A program made the translations under genes and the position numbers. Below the pieces are notes generated by a model that was given only the letters and a program-made list of their open reading frames with translations, was not told the DNA's origin and did no database searches. Positions 30,220 to 38,575 of a stretch of 40,442 bases of DNA are shown in pieces. Position 1 is the first letter of the stretch. Each line of letters opens with the position of its first letter. The stretch is from NCBI GenBank assembly GCA_007130855.1, contig SLRS01000147.1:1-40442 (forward strand). Reading direction: 5' to 3'. The stretch comes from Trueperaceae bacterium (GTDB taxonomy: Bacteria > Deinococcota > Deinococci > Deinococcales > Trueperaceae).

Positions 30220-31748
30220 CCGGCACCATGACCGACGCCATGACGGCGGCGGCGGTGGAGACGACGCTCCATCCGCTCCCGGTGGTGGTGGTGTTGGTGT
30301 CGCTGCTGGCGGGCCTGGCGATCGCCGTCCTCGGCGAGCAGCGGCAGCGCCTGCGCACCGTGCTGAACCTGAGCGCGGCGGTGGTGAAGCTGGCGCTGGT
30401 GCTGTGGATCGCGTTGCTCGTCGCCGGCGGCGTGGTCCCCGAGTTCCGCTTCGCGCTCGTGCCCGGCTTCGACCTGGTGCTGCGTGCCGACTCGTTGAGC
30501 GTGCTGTTCGCCTCGCTCTCGGCGGCGCTGTGGCTCGTCACCACCGTCTACGCCATCGCTTACTTGCAGCACTACGCCAATAGGGCACGCTTCTTCGGCT
30601 ACTTCAGCATCTGCGTGACCGCCACCATGGGTATCGCCATGGCCGGCAACCTGCTCACGTTCTTCGTGTTCTACGAGCTGCTCACGCTGGCCACCTGGCC
30701 GCTGGTGGTGCACACCGGCAGCCGCGCGGCGCTACGCGCCGGCCGCACCTACTTGCAGTTCACGCTCGGCGGCAGCGCGCTGTTCCTGATCGGCCTGATC
30801 TGGCTCTACGCCCTCGCCGGCCCGCAAGACTTCATCGCCGGCGGCAGCCTGCAGCTGCTGGACCTGGAGGCGGTCACGAGCATGCAGGCGATCTTCGTGC
30901 TGATCGCCATCGGCATGGGGGTGAAGGCGGCACTGGTGCCGCTGCACGCCTGGCTGCCGAGCGCCATGGTCGCGCCCGCGCCGGTGAGCGCGCTGCTGCA
31001 CGCCGTCGCGGTGGTGAAGGCCGGTGCCTTCGGTCTGGTGCGACTCGTGGAGGACGTCTACGGCAGTGCGCTCTCCGGTGCGCTGGGCTTGAGCCTGGCC
31101 CTGGCGATCGCCGCGTCGTTCACCATCGTGTACGGCTCGGTGCTGGCGCTGCTGCAGACCGACCTGAAGAAGCGCCTGGCGTACTCGACCGTGAGCCAGG
31201 TGTCGTACATCGCCCTCGGGATCGCCATCGGCGGCCCGCTGGCGACGGTGGGCGGCATGGTGCACCTGGTTCACCAGGGGGTGATGAAGATCACCATGTT
31301 CTTCTGCGCCGGCATCTTCGCCACGCTCCTCGGCGTGACCCGCATCGTCGAACTCGATGGGCTCGCGCGGCGGCTGCCGTGGAGCGCGGCGGCCTTCTCG
31401 GTGGCGGCCCTGGGCATGATCGGGCTGCCGCCCATGGCGGGCTTCGTCAGCAAGTGGTACCTGGGCTCCGGCGCCGTCGCCATGGGGCAGACCTGGGTGG
31501 TCGCCGTGCTGGTCGCCAGCACGCTGCTCAATGCCGGCTACTTCCTGCCGCTCATCGCGCGCATGTGGTTCCGACCCGCTCCGGAGCGCTGGACCGGCGG
31601 CGCGCAGCCGAGCCGCTGGGTCGTGGCCGGGCTGGTGGCGCCGGCGCTGGCAACCGCCGGGCTCACGATCGCCTTCGGAGTCTTGGCCGGCTCGACGTAC
31701 AGCCCTCTCGACTGGGCCATCGCGATCGTGCGGGAGTACCTGCCGTGA
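30216..31748 (+). CDS. Mrp antiporter subunit D, second copy (NuoL/M-like)
   Basis: A 510-residue paralogue with about 14 transmembrane helices. The functional pair is intact: E154 (FFVFYELLTLA) and K237 (MGVKAALVPLHAWLP). The core LKKRLAYSTVSQVSYIALGI and the HQGVMKITMFF helix are typical of NuoL/MrpA-like proteins. It may take the role of the N-terminal antiporter half of MrpA, as no full MrpA exists here. Its start shares ATGA with the previous stop and its stop overlaps the next GTG by 4 bp. Alternative in-frame starts lie within the first ten residues (MTGTMTDAMT), but the first is coupled to the stop. Confidence 0.9.
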   Translation: MTGTMTDAMTAAAVETTLHPLPVVVVLVSLLAGLAIAVLGEQRQRLRTVLNLSAAVVKLALVLWIALLVAGGVVPEFRFALVPGFDLVLRADSLSVLFASLSAALWLVTTVYAIAYLQHYANRARFFGYFSICVTATMGIAMAGNLLTFFVFYELLTLATWPLVVHTGSRAALRAGRTYLQFTLGGSALFLIGLIWLYALAGPQDFIAGGSLQLLDLEAVTSMQAIFVLIAIGMGVKAALVPLHAWLPSAMVAPAPVSALLHAVAVVKAGAFGLVRLVEDVYGSALSGALGLSLALAIAASFTIVYGSVLALLQTDLKKRLAYSTVSQVSYIALGIAIGGPLATVGGMVHLVHQGVMKITMFFCAGIFATLLGVTRIVELDGLARRLPWSAAAFSVAALGMIGLPPMAGFVSKWYLGSGAVAMGQTWVVAVLVASTLLNAGYFLPLIARMWFRPAPERWTGGAQPSRWVVAGLVAPALATAGLTIAFGVLAGSTYSPLDWAIAIVREYLP

Positions 31749-33409
31749 GCATCGCCGTCGCGCTGCTGCTGCCACTTCTTGGCGCCCTGCTGTCGCCGTT
31801 CGGCGGCCGGGCCGGCGTGTGGGGACGACGGCTGGCGCCGATCGCGCCGCTGGCGCTGCTGCTGCCGCTGGCCACCGGCGAGCAGGTGCGCTGGTCCTGG
31901 GCGCTCCTGGGGCTCGACCTCGGCGTGGATCCGTGGGTCGCGCCCTTCGTGCTGCTGACGGCGCTCGCCTGGGGCCTGGCCGCCTGGTTCGCGCTGGACA
32001 CCGTCACCGGCGACACCCGCCGGTTCTGGCTGGGCTGGTCGCTGAGCCTTTGGGGCATGGCGCTGGTGTTGCTGGCGCAGACGCTGGTGGCCTTCTACCT
32101 GGGGTACGTGGTGGTGTCGCTGGCGGCGTACATGATCATCATCCACGCCCGCAGCGACGCCGCCTGGCGCGCCGGCCGCGTCTACCTGCTGCTCGCCTTC
32201 GCCGGCGAGGCCGCCATCGTCAGCGGGGTGCTGATCCTGGCCGGGCATTACGGCAACGTGCAGCTGGCGCTCCTGGCCACGCCCGCCTATGCGGTGGGGC
32301 TCGAGGAGGCGCGCTGGTTGCTCATCGGCGGCTTCGCGGTGAAGCTCGGTATCGTGCCGCTGCACGTGTGGCTGCCGCTCGCGCACCCGATCGCGCCGGT
32401 GCCCGCCAGCGCGATCCTCTCGGGCGTGATCGTGAAGGCTGGCCTGCTCGGGTGGCTCAAGCTGGCGCCGCCCCAGAGCGCCGAGACGCTCGCCGGGGCG
32501 CCAACGCTGCTGGCGTTGGGGCTGCTGACCGCGTTCACCGGCGTGCTGCTGGGGCTGACCCAGAGCAAGCTGAAGACCGTGCTGGCCTACTCGACCATCA
32601 GCCAGATGGGCCTGGTGTTGGTGGGCTTCGCGGCGCTCAGCCTCGACCCGGGTGACGACCGCTGGTTGGCGGCGCTGGGCCTGCTGGCGCTGCACCACGG
32701 CCTCACCAAGGGCTCGCTGTTCCTCGCGTGCGGCTGCAGCCCGGGGTCCTCGCGCCTACGCATGCTGCTGCTGGCCTTGCCGGCGTTGTCGCTGGCGGCG
32801 GCGCCACTGGCCACCGGGTTCCTGGCGAAGGCCTGGCTCAAGCGCGCCGTGGACGCCGGTATCGGGGGCGGTCAGCTGTGGCCCTTCACGTACACGCTGG
32901 TGTCGCTCACCTCGGCGGCCACCGCGCTACTGATGTGGCGAGTGTGGGTCTTGGCCATGCGCGAACGTGACGCCGGGCAGCCTCTCCACCCGGCCTGGGC
33001 GCTGCTGACGCTGGCGGCGCTCAGCGTCCCGTGGCTGTGGGCGGCGAGCAGCGGCAGCCTGATCGCGCCCACGCTCTCCAACGTGTGGGTCGCGCTCTGG
33101 CCGTTGCTGCTGGCCGTCGCCGTGGTGCTGCTGGGCCGGGCCTGGGGTCGGCCGGGCGTGAGGTTCCCCGAAGGCGACATCGTGGTGCCGCTCGAACGAT
33201 CGGCGGCGCACTTCGGCGCTCCGAGCCTGCCGCGCGCGCCGAGCGTGCCACACACCGCGCCGGCTCGCGCCGCGCTCGCGCGCGCGCTTGCGGGCTCGCT
33301 CGCGCGCTCGCTCGCCGGCGCGGAGGGGCTCCTGCGCGAGCTGACGATGGTGGGGCTGCTGCTGCTGCTCGTGGGTGTGCTGGTGTGGCTGCTGCTGTGG
33401 CTCGGTTGA
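31745..33409 (+). CDS. Third NuoM/MrpD-like subunit, lacking the fifth-helix glutamate
   Basis: A 554-residue membrane protein. The seventh-helix lysine is kept (K200, GGFAVKLGIVPLHVWLP) and LKTVLAYSTISQMGLVLVGF is intact. The fifth helix reads FYLGYVVVSLAAYM, where alignment with copy two (VFYELLTLATW) through the shared HxRSxAAxRAGRxYL stretch puts V122 at the place of the essential glutamate. Proton transfer through this subunit is therefore doubtful, or uses another residue. It has a longer C-terminal part than copy one, with an Ala/Arg-rich segment (about 505-525) and a last very leucine-rich helix. GTG overlaps the previous stop by 4 bp. It is the last gene of the operon and ends 23 bp from the convergent dinB-like stop. 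Confidence 0.85.
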   Translation: MSIAVALLLPLLGALLSPFGGRAGVWGRRLAPIAPLALLLPLATGEQVRWSWALLGLDLGVDPWVAPFVLLTALAWGLAAWFALDTVTGDTRRFWLGWSLSLWGMALVLLAQTLVAFYLGYVVVSLAAYMIIIHARSDAAWRAGRVYLLLAFAGEAAIVSGVLILAGHYGNVQLALLATPAYAVGLEEARWLLIGGFAVKLGIVPLHVWLPLAHPIAPVPASAILSGVIVKAGLLGWLKLAPPQSAETLAGAPTLLALGLLTAFTGVLLGLTQSKLKTVLAYSTISQMGLVLVGFAALSLDPGDDRWLAALGLLALHHGLTKGSLFLACGCSPGSSRLRMLLLALPALSLAAAPLATGFLAKAWLKRAVDAGIGGGQLWPFTYTLVSLTSAATALLMWRVWVLAMRERDAGQPLHPAWALLTLAALSVPWLWAASSGSLIAPTLSNVWVALWPLLLAVAVVLLGRAWGRPGVRFPEGDIVVPLERSAAHFGAPSLPRAPSVPHTAPARAALARALAGSLARSLAGAEGLLRELTMVGLLLLLVGVLVWLLLWLG

Positions 33410-33411
33410 TT

Positions 33412-33426
33412 GGCCGGCATTCGGCC
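33412..33426. terminator. Short hairpin between convergent stops
   Basis: GGCCG (33412-33416) and CGGCC (33422-33426) enclose GCATT in the 23-bp gap between the last Mrp gene and the DinB-like gene. The stem is only 5 bp, so this is a weak call resting mainly on position. Confidence 0.35.
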
Positions 33427-33432
33427 GGCGGC

Positions 33433-33903
33433 TCAGCGAGCGAAGAACGGCGGCGGCTCGATACCGAGGTGACGTAGGTACGTGAAGCCTTGGGCGCGGT
33501 GATGGACCTCGTTGTCGAGGAAGTAGAGCAGCGAGGCGATCACCGGCTCACGCCGGCCCGGTACCGGCTCGTCGAGTTCCAGGTAGCGCTGCTCCGGTAC
33601 CGCCGGGAGGAGCCGCTCGAGCTCGATCGTCATGGCGTCGAAGGCAGCGAGCAGCGCTTCCTTGCTGGTGGCGTCCTTGCGCGTACCGTCGGGCCAGGCC
33701 CACGTGCCGCTGATGGCGCCCTGCAGCGTCGGGACCAAGAAGGTGTTGAGTTCGGCGACCATGGCGGCGAACGGGCGCATGCCAGGTATGTGGTGCTCGA
33801 ACAGGGCTTCTTCGGGGAAGGCCTCGATCGTCCGGCGCGTCAGCCGGCGATGGCCGAGCCAGTGCTCGAGCAGCACGGCCGGTGTGAGCACGGTAGACGC
33901 CAT
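33433..33903 (-). CDS. DinB family protein
   Basis: A 156-residue four-helix-bundle protein of the DinB/YfiT group, probable metal-dependent enzymes or thiol transferases that are often induced by DNA damage in Deinococcus and Bacillus. The histidines expected to hold the metal are visible: H14 or H18 near the N terminus (LLEHWLGHRRL) and H134/H135 in FLDNEVHHRAQGFTYLR. GAGGAGG lies about 7 nt before the ATG at 33903. It is divergent from the zinc-ribbon/TerB-like gene, with 79 bp between them. Catalytic role and substrate are unknown. Confidence 0.88.
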   Translation of the reverse strand: MASTVLTPAVLLEHWLGHRRLTRRTIEAFPEEALFEHHIPGMRPFAAMVAELNTFLVPTLQGAISGTWAWPDGTRKDATSKEALLAAFDAMTIELERLLPAVPEQRYLELDEPVPGRREPVIASLLYFLDNEVHHRAQGFTYLRHLGIEPPPFFAR

Positions 33904-33982
33904 GGAGTTCCTCCTCGGGGTTCGTTCGGTGCGTTCGCTCGGCACCACGAGTGTAACCGCGCCCGGGTACCATGAGCCCCGC

Positions 33983-34645
33983 ATGCCGTTCCTCTTCTTC
34001 GGCTCGCGCGCCGTTCGCCACCGTCTGGCTGCAGGCGAGTTCCGGTGCCCCCGTTGCCGGGCGCGGCGGCCCTACGCGCTCGTGCGGGCGCAGAATCACG
34101 GGCACCTCTACTGGGTGCCGCTGGTGAAGCTCGGCGAGCCACAGGACTACGTCGAGTGCGGAGCGTGCCGGACCAAGTTCGAACCAGGCGTGCTGCAGCA
34201 CGCGGCCGTGGACGAAGCGGCGCCGCGCGGCGCCCTGGTCCGGGCGGCGCTGGCGGCGATGCTGGCGGTGGCGCGCGCTCCCGTGCCCAGCGAGCGGGAG
34301 CGCGAGGCGTTGGCGTCGGCGCTCGCGCGCATCGACGGGCCCTGGGGAGGCGACGCGCTCGAGCGCGCGCTGGCGAGGGCGAGCCCGGACGTGTGGCTGG
34401 CGGCCGGGCAGCTCGCCGAGTTGCAGCCGACGCTGTCGCCGAGCGCGCGGGAGACGATCATGGAGGCGGTCCTGCACGTGGCGACCGCCGACGGGCCGAT
34501 GTCCCCGCTCCAAGCTGACGCCGTCCAACAGCTCGCCGGCGCGCTGCAGGTGTCCTCGGCACACCTGAAGGGCATCATGCTGGAGCTGGCCGAGCGCAGG
34601 GGTAGGGTGCGGGACGTGATAGGAGGCGTCGATGGCACGGACTGA
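33983..34645 (+). CDS. Zinc-ribbon protein with TerB-like helical domain
   Basis: A 220-residue soluble protein. The N terminus has a zinc ribbon, C22-x2-C25 and C59-x2-C62, preceded by MPFLFFGSRAV, a start common in proteins of this type. Residues about 80-205 are all-helical with two repeats (VRAALAAMLAVARAPVPSERE and ETIMEAVLHVATADGPMSPLQA), the latter being the TerB/DjlA N-terminal pattern, including the ADG turn. TerB domains are linked to tellurite and membrane stress. There is no clear Shine-Dalgarno; TACCAT ends 9 nt before the ATG at 33983, which fits a leaderless start. The gene overlaps the PPK2 gene by 14 bp, so the two are coupled. Function is not known. Confidence 0.75.
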   Translation: MPFLFFGSRAVRHRLAAGEFRCPRCRARRPYALVRAQNHGHLYWVPLVKLGEPQDYVECGACRTKFEPGVLQHAAVDEAAPRGALVRAALAAMLAVARAPVPSEREREALASALARIDGPWGGDALERALARASPDVWLAAGQLAELQPTLSPSARETIMEAVLHVATADGPMSPLQADAVQQLAGALQVSSAHLKGIMLELAERRGRVRDVIGGVDGTD

Positions 34646-35534
34646 CGATGATCGCGGCGCAGCGGCGAAGGCGAAGGCGGCCGCGCGGGTCGAGGCAGAG
34701 GCGAAGGCAGACCGTGAGGCTACGACCACGGGTTCGCCGACGCCCCGCGGCAAACGTGACTGGCTCGACAAGAAGACCTACGAGAAGGAGCTCGCCAAGC
34801 TGCAGGTCGAGCTCGTCAAGCTGCAGGCCTGGGTCCAGCAGGAAGGCCTGCGGGTGGTGGTCCTGTTCGAGGGCCGTGACGCCGCCGGGAAGGGCGGCAC
34901 CATCAAGCGTGTCACCGAGAGCCTCAACCCGCGCCATTGCCACGTGGTGGCGCTGCCCAAACCCAGCGAGCGCGAGCGCAGCCAATGGTACTTCCAGCGC
35001 TACGTGGCGCACCTGCCGGCGGCGGGCGAGATCGCGCTGTTCGATCGGAGCTGGTACAACCGGGCTGGCGTGGAGCACGTGATGGGCTTCTGCAGCGACG
35101 AGGAGTACCAGGAGTTCTTCCGCACCTGCCCCGAGTTCGAGCGGATGCTGGTGCGCAGCGGCATCATCCTGATCAAGTACTGGTTCTCGGTGAGCTCCGA
35201 GGAGCAGGAGCGCCGCTTCCAGGATCGACTCGAGCGGGTCACGAAACACTGGAAACTGAGCCCCATGGACGTCGAGGCACGCCAGCACTGGGTGGCCTAC
35301 TCCCGGGCGAAGGACACGATGTTCGCCTACACCGATACCAAGCAGGCCCCGTGGTACGTCGTGGACGCCGACGACAAGCGCCGCGCGCGGCTCAACTGCA
35401 TCAGCCACCTGCTCAGCATGATCCCCTACGAGGACGTGATTCCGCGCGTGAAGACGCTGCCGCCTCGAGCGGAGGCCGGCAGCTACGTGCGGCCTCCGCT
35501 GAAGGAGCAGACGTTCGTGCCCGAGCGGTACTGA
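34632..35534 (+). CDS. ppk2: Polyphosphate kinase 2
   Basis: A 300-residue PPK2-family enzyme that transfers phosphate between polyphosphate and nucleoside mono- or diphosphates. Walker A is FEGRDAAGKGGTI (GRDAAGKGG, 81-89), and the Walker B region LFDRSWYNRAGVEHV has D138. The lid RYVAHLP and the C-terminal WKLSPMDVEARQHWVAYSRAKD complete the family pattern. The first 40 residues are an Ala/Lys/Glu-rich extension that is not conserved. A weak GGAGG lies upstream, inside the preceding gene. Length suits one-domain PPK2 class I; whether it makes GTP/ATP or polyphosphate is not decidable from sequence. It converges on the ADP-ribosylglycohydrolase-like gene with a hairpin between. Confidence 0.93.
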   Translation: MARTDDDRGAAAKAKAAARVEAEAKADREATTTGSPTPRGKRDWLDKKTYEKELAKLQVELVKLQAWVQQEGLRVVVLFEGRDAAGKGGTIKRVTESLNPRHCHVVALPKPSERERSQWYFQRYVAHLPAAGEIALFDRSWYNRAGVEHVMGFCSDEEYQEFFRTCPEFERMLVRSGIILIKYWFSVSSEEQERRFQDRLERVTKHWKLSPMDVEARQHWVAYSRAKDTMFAYTDTKQAPWYVVDADDKRRARLNCISHLLSMIPYEDVIPRVKTLPPRAEAGSYVRPPLKEQTFVPERY

Positions 35535-35539
35535 CGGCG

Positions 35540-35570
35540 CGCGCGGCGTGTGGGGGGCGCTCGCCGCGCG
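35540..35570. terminator. Hairpin between convergent PPK2 and ADP-ribosylglycohydrolase-like genes
   Basis: CGCGCGGCG (35540-35548) pairs with CGCCGCGCG (35562-35570) around a 13-nt loop. It starts 6 bp after the PPK2 stop and ends 17 bp before the stop of the gene on the other strand, so it can serve both. Confidence 0.55.
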
Positions 35571-35587
35571 GCAGGCGATTGCGGGGA

Positions 35588-37711
35588 TCAGCCGGGCGGT
35601 CGGAGCGTGATGGCCTCGGTCACCATCATGCCCTCCTCGCAGATCAAGGCGATCCCACCGGCACCGAGGGTCGAGTCCTCGTCGATCGCGCTCAGCTGGA
35701 CCTCGCCGTCGATGCTGCCCTCGATGCGGTTCCCTGCTATCCGGAGCTTGAAAGTATGGTCGCTGCCGTGCTCCCACGGGAACGCGGTTTCGGCGAGCAC
35801 CGTCTGGTCGTCGACGACCTTGACGAGGCGTGCGACGCCATCGTCCCCGAGCAGTAGCGCGTAGTAGCGCCGCAGGCCCTGGACGCGACCGGCGATGCCG
35901 GCAGCCTTCACGAGTTGGAGTTCGATGGTCGACTCGATCTCGTAGTCCGAGACGTCGGCCATGCCGAGGCTGAGCAAGCCCCGGCCCTGATCGTGGACGA
36001 GGCGGAAGGCCTCCTTGTCGACTTCGACGAAGTGGTCGACGCCGTTGACCCAAGCGCGGCGCCACATGGCGCCACCCGTGGCGGGACGGGCGAAGGTCAC
36101 CGTGGGCGTGCCCGACCAGGTCAGCGTGTCGAGGTAGGCCGTGCCTTCGCTGGCGCGCTCGCTGCTGAGCTCGATGCCGACCTCCGCGATCGGCGCCCCG
36201 CCGAGGTCCTCGACCGTCCAGACGAGCTCCTGGGAGGTGCCCGGATCGAGCCGCTGGCGCGGTCCCCGGTGAATCGTCACACGATCCTCGGGTCCGTCGA
36301 AGACCCTGAGGAACAGGTTGCCGTCGACGGGCTGGCTGCGCTGGTCGAGGGCGATGCTCGCTTCGATCGACTGGCCGGGGAAGAGGGTCGGTGATGCGAT
36401 CAGGGAGTAGCCGCGCCGGTCGAAGTAGGTGGCCACCTCGGCGGATGGGATGAAGGTCGGGGTGGAGACCCTGGCCGTCCTGCCAGGAGCGAGGCCGTGG
36501 TAGTGCAGCGCGAGGCTGCGTCGGCCGCCCTGGCTGTGACCGACGACGTTCTCCACCTCGACGGTGCCGCGCGACTCGGCACTGTCTTCGGGCACGAAGC
36601 CCTGGACCGACCCTGGCAGTTCGAAGTGGAAACGTGCGCCGCCCTTGGGCCGTAGGGGCTGCTCGCCGGCGAGTGCCCGGCCGATGTTGACGACGTGGTA
36701 GGTCTCGGTCACGGCGTCCGAGATCGCGCGGGCGCCATCGGCCGTGGGCAGGTAGAGCTTGTCCGCCACCGGGCCGCGCCAGTCCGGTCCGACGTCGATG
36801 GCCTGGAGGCCGTTCTTGATGCCGAGCAGGCAGCCGACGTTGCCGGAGTTGCAGTCGGTGTCCCAACCTGAGGTGTTCACGATCATGAGCGACTTCTGGA
36901 AGTCGTCATCGCCGTAGAGCAGGCTGTGGATGATCAGCGCGTGATTCGGCACCATGTGGCAGTTGCCGCGGTAGGTGTCGTAGCCGTACTGGCCTGCGAT
37001 GCGCGCGCGCGTCTTGCGCCAGTCGGGCTCGCCGGCGTGCCACTCGCGGATGTCGGCGATCAGTCGGTAGATGATCGAGTCCTCGGGGATGAACGAGACG
37101 CCGACGTCGAGGAGCTTGCCGAGATCGGACTCCACGAACGCTTGCGCTTCCATCGCGGCGATCACCTGTGCGCCGTAGATGGCCTCGCCGTCGTGACTGA
37201 CGCTGGCCGCGCGTCGCGCCAGGTCGGCGGCGCGCTCGGGATCGCCGGGCGCGACCATCGCCCAGCCATCGATGAAGATCTGCGAGCCGATCTGTTCCGA
37301 CACGATGCGGCCGTTGAGCTCCCTCGAGCCGCTCCGTGGCGCCTCGATTCCGTGCTCGAGCCGTAGGTAGGCGGTGTGCTCGGCCGAGTTGCCGAGGCCA
37401 CCCCACCACAGGATCGTGCGTTCCCGGATGATGTAGTTCAGCCAGGTCCGGCCGATCTGTGCCGGGCTCAGGTCGAGGCGGTTGCCGTGATCGGGTAGTG
37501 CTCGGAGGAACGTGAAGGTTCCGGAGATGTCGTCGTCGGTGACGACCAGCGGCACGTCGAGGCGCTCGTGGACGTAGTAGTAGATCTCACCGAGTTCGCG
37601 CTCGATCCGCTCAAAGCTCCAGCCTTCGAAGGGTCTTCCCAAGTAGACCCCGATGAGCTTGCCGAGCACGCCTGCGTAGACGCGCTCGAGGTAGTCGTGG
37701 GGGATCGTCAT
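35588..37711 (-). CDS. ADP-ribosylglycohydrolase-fold protein with beta-rich C-terminal half, in a sugar ABC operon
   Basis: A 707-residue protein. Residues 1-350 have the all-helical ADP-ribosylglycohydrolase (ARH/DraG) fold: GVLGKLIGVYLGRPFEGW (14-31), T58-D59-D60-D61 (VTDDDISGTF), SHDGEAIYGA (172-181) and W283-D284-T285-D286-C-N-S-G-N, the sites of two Mg2+ ions. Residues about 360-707 are predicted beta, first Ig-like (PGRTARVSTPTFIP) and then a concanavalin-like domain (YEIESTIELQLV .. FKLRIAGNRIEGSIDGEVQL). No signal peptide is seen. AAGGAG precedes the ATG at 37711. It lies 20 bp after the second permease gene in a sugar ABC operon, which suggests an N- or O-glycoside rather than ADP-ribosyl protein as substrate; ARH-fold proteins in sugar operons recur in other bacteria. 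Exact reaction unknown. Confidence 0.82.
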   Translation of the reverse strand: MTIPHDYLERVYAGVLGKLIGVYLGRPFEGWSFERIERELGEIYYYVHERLDVPLVVTDDDISGTFTFLRALPDHGNRLDLSPAQIGRTWLNYIIRERTILWWGGLGNSAEHTAYLRLEHGIEAPRSGSRELNGRIVSEQIGSQIFIDGWAMVAPGDPERAADLARRAASVSHDGEAIYGAQVIAAMEAQAFVESDLGKLLDVGVSFIPEDSIIYRLIADIREWHAGEPDWRKTRARIAGQYGYDTYRGNCHMVPNHALIIHSLLYGDDDFQKSLMIVNTSGWDTDCNSGNVGCLLGIKNGLQAIDVGPDWRGPVADKLYLPTADGARAISDAVTETYHVVNIGRALAGEQPLRPKGGARFHFELPGSVQGFVPEDSAESRGTVEVENVVGHSQGGRRSLALHYHGLAPGRTARVSTPTFIPSAEVATYFDRRGYSLIASPTLFPGQSIEASIALDQRSQPVDGNLFLRVFDGPEDRVTIHRGPRQRLDPGTSQELVWTVEDLGGAPIAEVGIELSSERASEGTAYLDTLTWSGTPTVTFARPATGGAMWRRAWVNGVDHFVEVDKEAFRLVHDQGRGLLSLGMADVSDYEIESTIELQLVKAAGIAGRVQGLRRYYALLLGDDGVARLVKVVDDQTVLAETAFPWEHGSDHTFKLRIAGNRIEGSIDGEVQLSAIDEDSTLGAGGIALICEEGMMVTEAITLRPPG

Positions 37712-37731
37712 CGCATCTCCTTCGTAGGGCG

Positions 37732-38574
37732 TCAGTTGACGAGGCCGCCGCGCGTGATGCCTGCGATGAAGCGGCGTTGCAGGCTGAGGAAGAGGATCAG
37801 GACGGGCAGGACCATCATCACGGCTCCGGCGCTCGTCAGTCCCCAGTCGCGCGTGAAGCGGCTGGTGAAGTTGTAGTAGCTCGTGACGACGGTGAAGAGC
37901 CGGTGTTCGGTCAGGAACACGGTCGCCAGCAGGAACTCGTTCCACACCGCCAAGCCCACGACCAGTCCGACCGTCAGGAAGGCCGGCCACGAGAGTGGGA
38001 CGACGATCTTGGTGAAGACCTGCCATTCGCTCGCGCCGTCGATCCGTGCGGCATCGTCGAAGTCGGAGGGCAGGTTGATCATGTAGGAGCGCAGGAGGAA
38101 GATCGCGAACGGTGAGTTGACGGCGATGTAGATCAGGATCAGCCCGAAGAGGTTGTTCACCAGCCCGAGGTTGCGCCACAGGAAAAAGAGTGGCACCAAG
38201 AAGAGCTGGATCGGCAGGCTGGCACCGATGAGGAGGTAGAGGGTCATGATGCCTTCGCCGGGAAGCTTCAACCGGGCCATGCTGAAGGCGGCCATGCCGC
38301 CCAGGACCAGCACACCGCTCAGGGTGCCGACCACGAGGATCGAGCTGTTGCGCAGCGTCGTCGCGAAGTTCCCGATCTCCCAGGCGTTCGGGTAGTTCTC
38401 CCAGATGACGTTCTGGGGCGGGCCCAGAGGGTTTCGGCCCACCTCTGCCTGGCTCTTCAAGGAGTTGAACCCGAGGATCACGATCGGTCCGAGCGAGAAG
38501 AACACGAGCACGCTCAGGATCAGGTAGTTGGGGAACAGGGACAGCCGTCGACGCAGTCGGAGCCGGCGAAGCAC
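37732..38574 (-). CDS. Sugar ABC transporter permease, MalG type
   Basis: A 280-residue inner-membrane permease of the CUT1 family (oligosaccharide uptake) with six hydrophobic helices. The EAA loop that touches the ATPase is DDAARIDGASEWQVFTKIVVPL (about 185-206), and the C terminus ends RRFIAGITRGGLVN, a typical MalG-like end. The GTG at 38574 is supported by GGGAGGT 5-6 nt upstream and starts 1 bp after the stop of the partner permease. No ATPase gene is nearby, so a shared MsmK-type ATPase elsewhere probably powers it. The sugar is unknown. Confidence 0.93.
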   Translation of the reverse strand: MLRRLRLRRRLSLFPNYLILSVLVFFSLGPIVILGFNSLKSQAEVGRNPLGPPQNVIWENYPNAWEIGNFATTLRNSSILVVGTLSGVLVLGGMAAFSMARLKLPGEGIMTLYLLIGASLPIQLFLVPLFFLWRNLGLVNNLFGLILIYIAVNSPFAIFLLRSYMINLPSDFDDAARIDGASEWQVFTKIVVPLSWPAFLTVGLVVGLAVWNEFLLATVFLTEHRLFTVVTSYYNFTSRFTRDWGLTSAGAVMMVLPVLILFLSLQRRFIAGITRGGLVN

Positions 38575-38575
38575 G

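Noticed and set aside
26401-33409. Operon as a complex I (Nuo) or hydrogenase remnant
   Set aside because: MrpE, F and G signatures are present and no quinone-binding, iron-sulphur or hydrogenase subunits are seen.
34575-36866. A 763-codon minus-strand frame spanning PPK2 and the ADP-ribosylglycohydrolase-like gene
   Set aside because: It crosses a clear plus-strand PPK2 and a different frame of a clear minus-strand gene; composition is arginine-rich without domains.
35588-37711. Protein de-ADP-ribosylating enzyme (DraG) linked to nitrogenase control
   Set aside because: No nif or draT genes nearby; the gene sits in a sugar transporter operon and carries a large beta-rich half not found in DraG.
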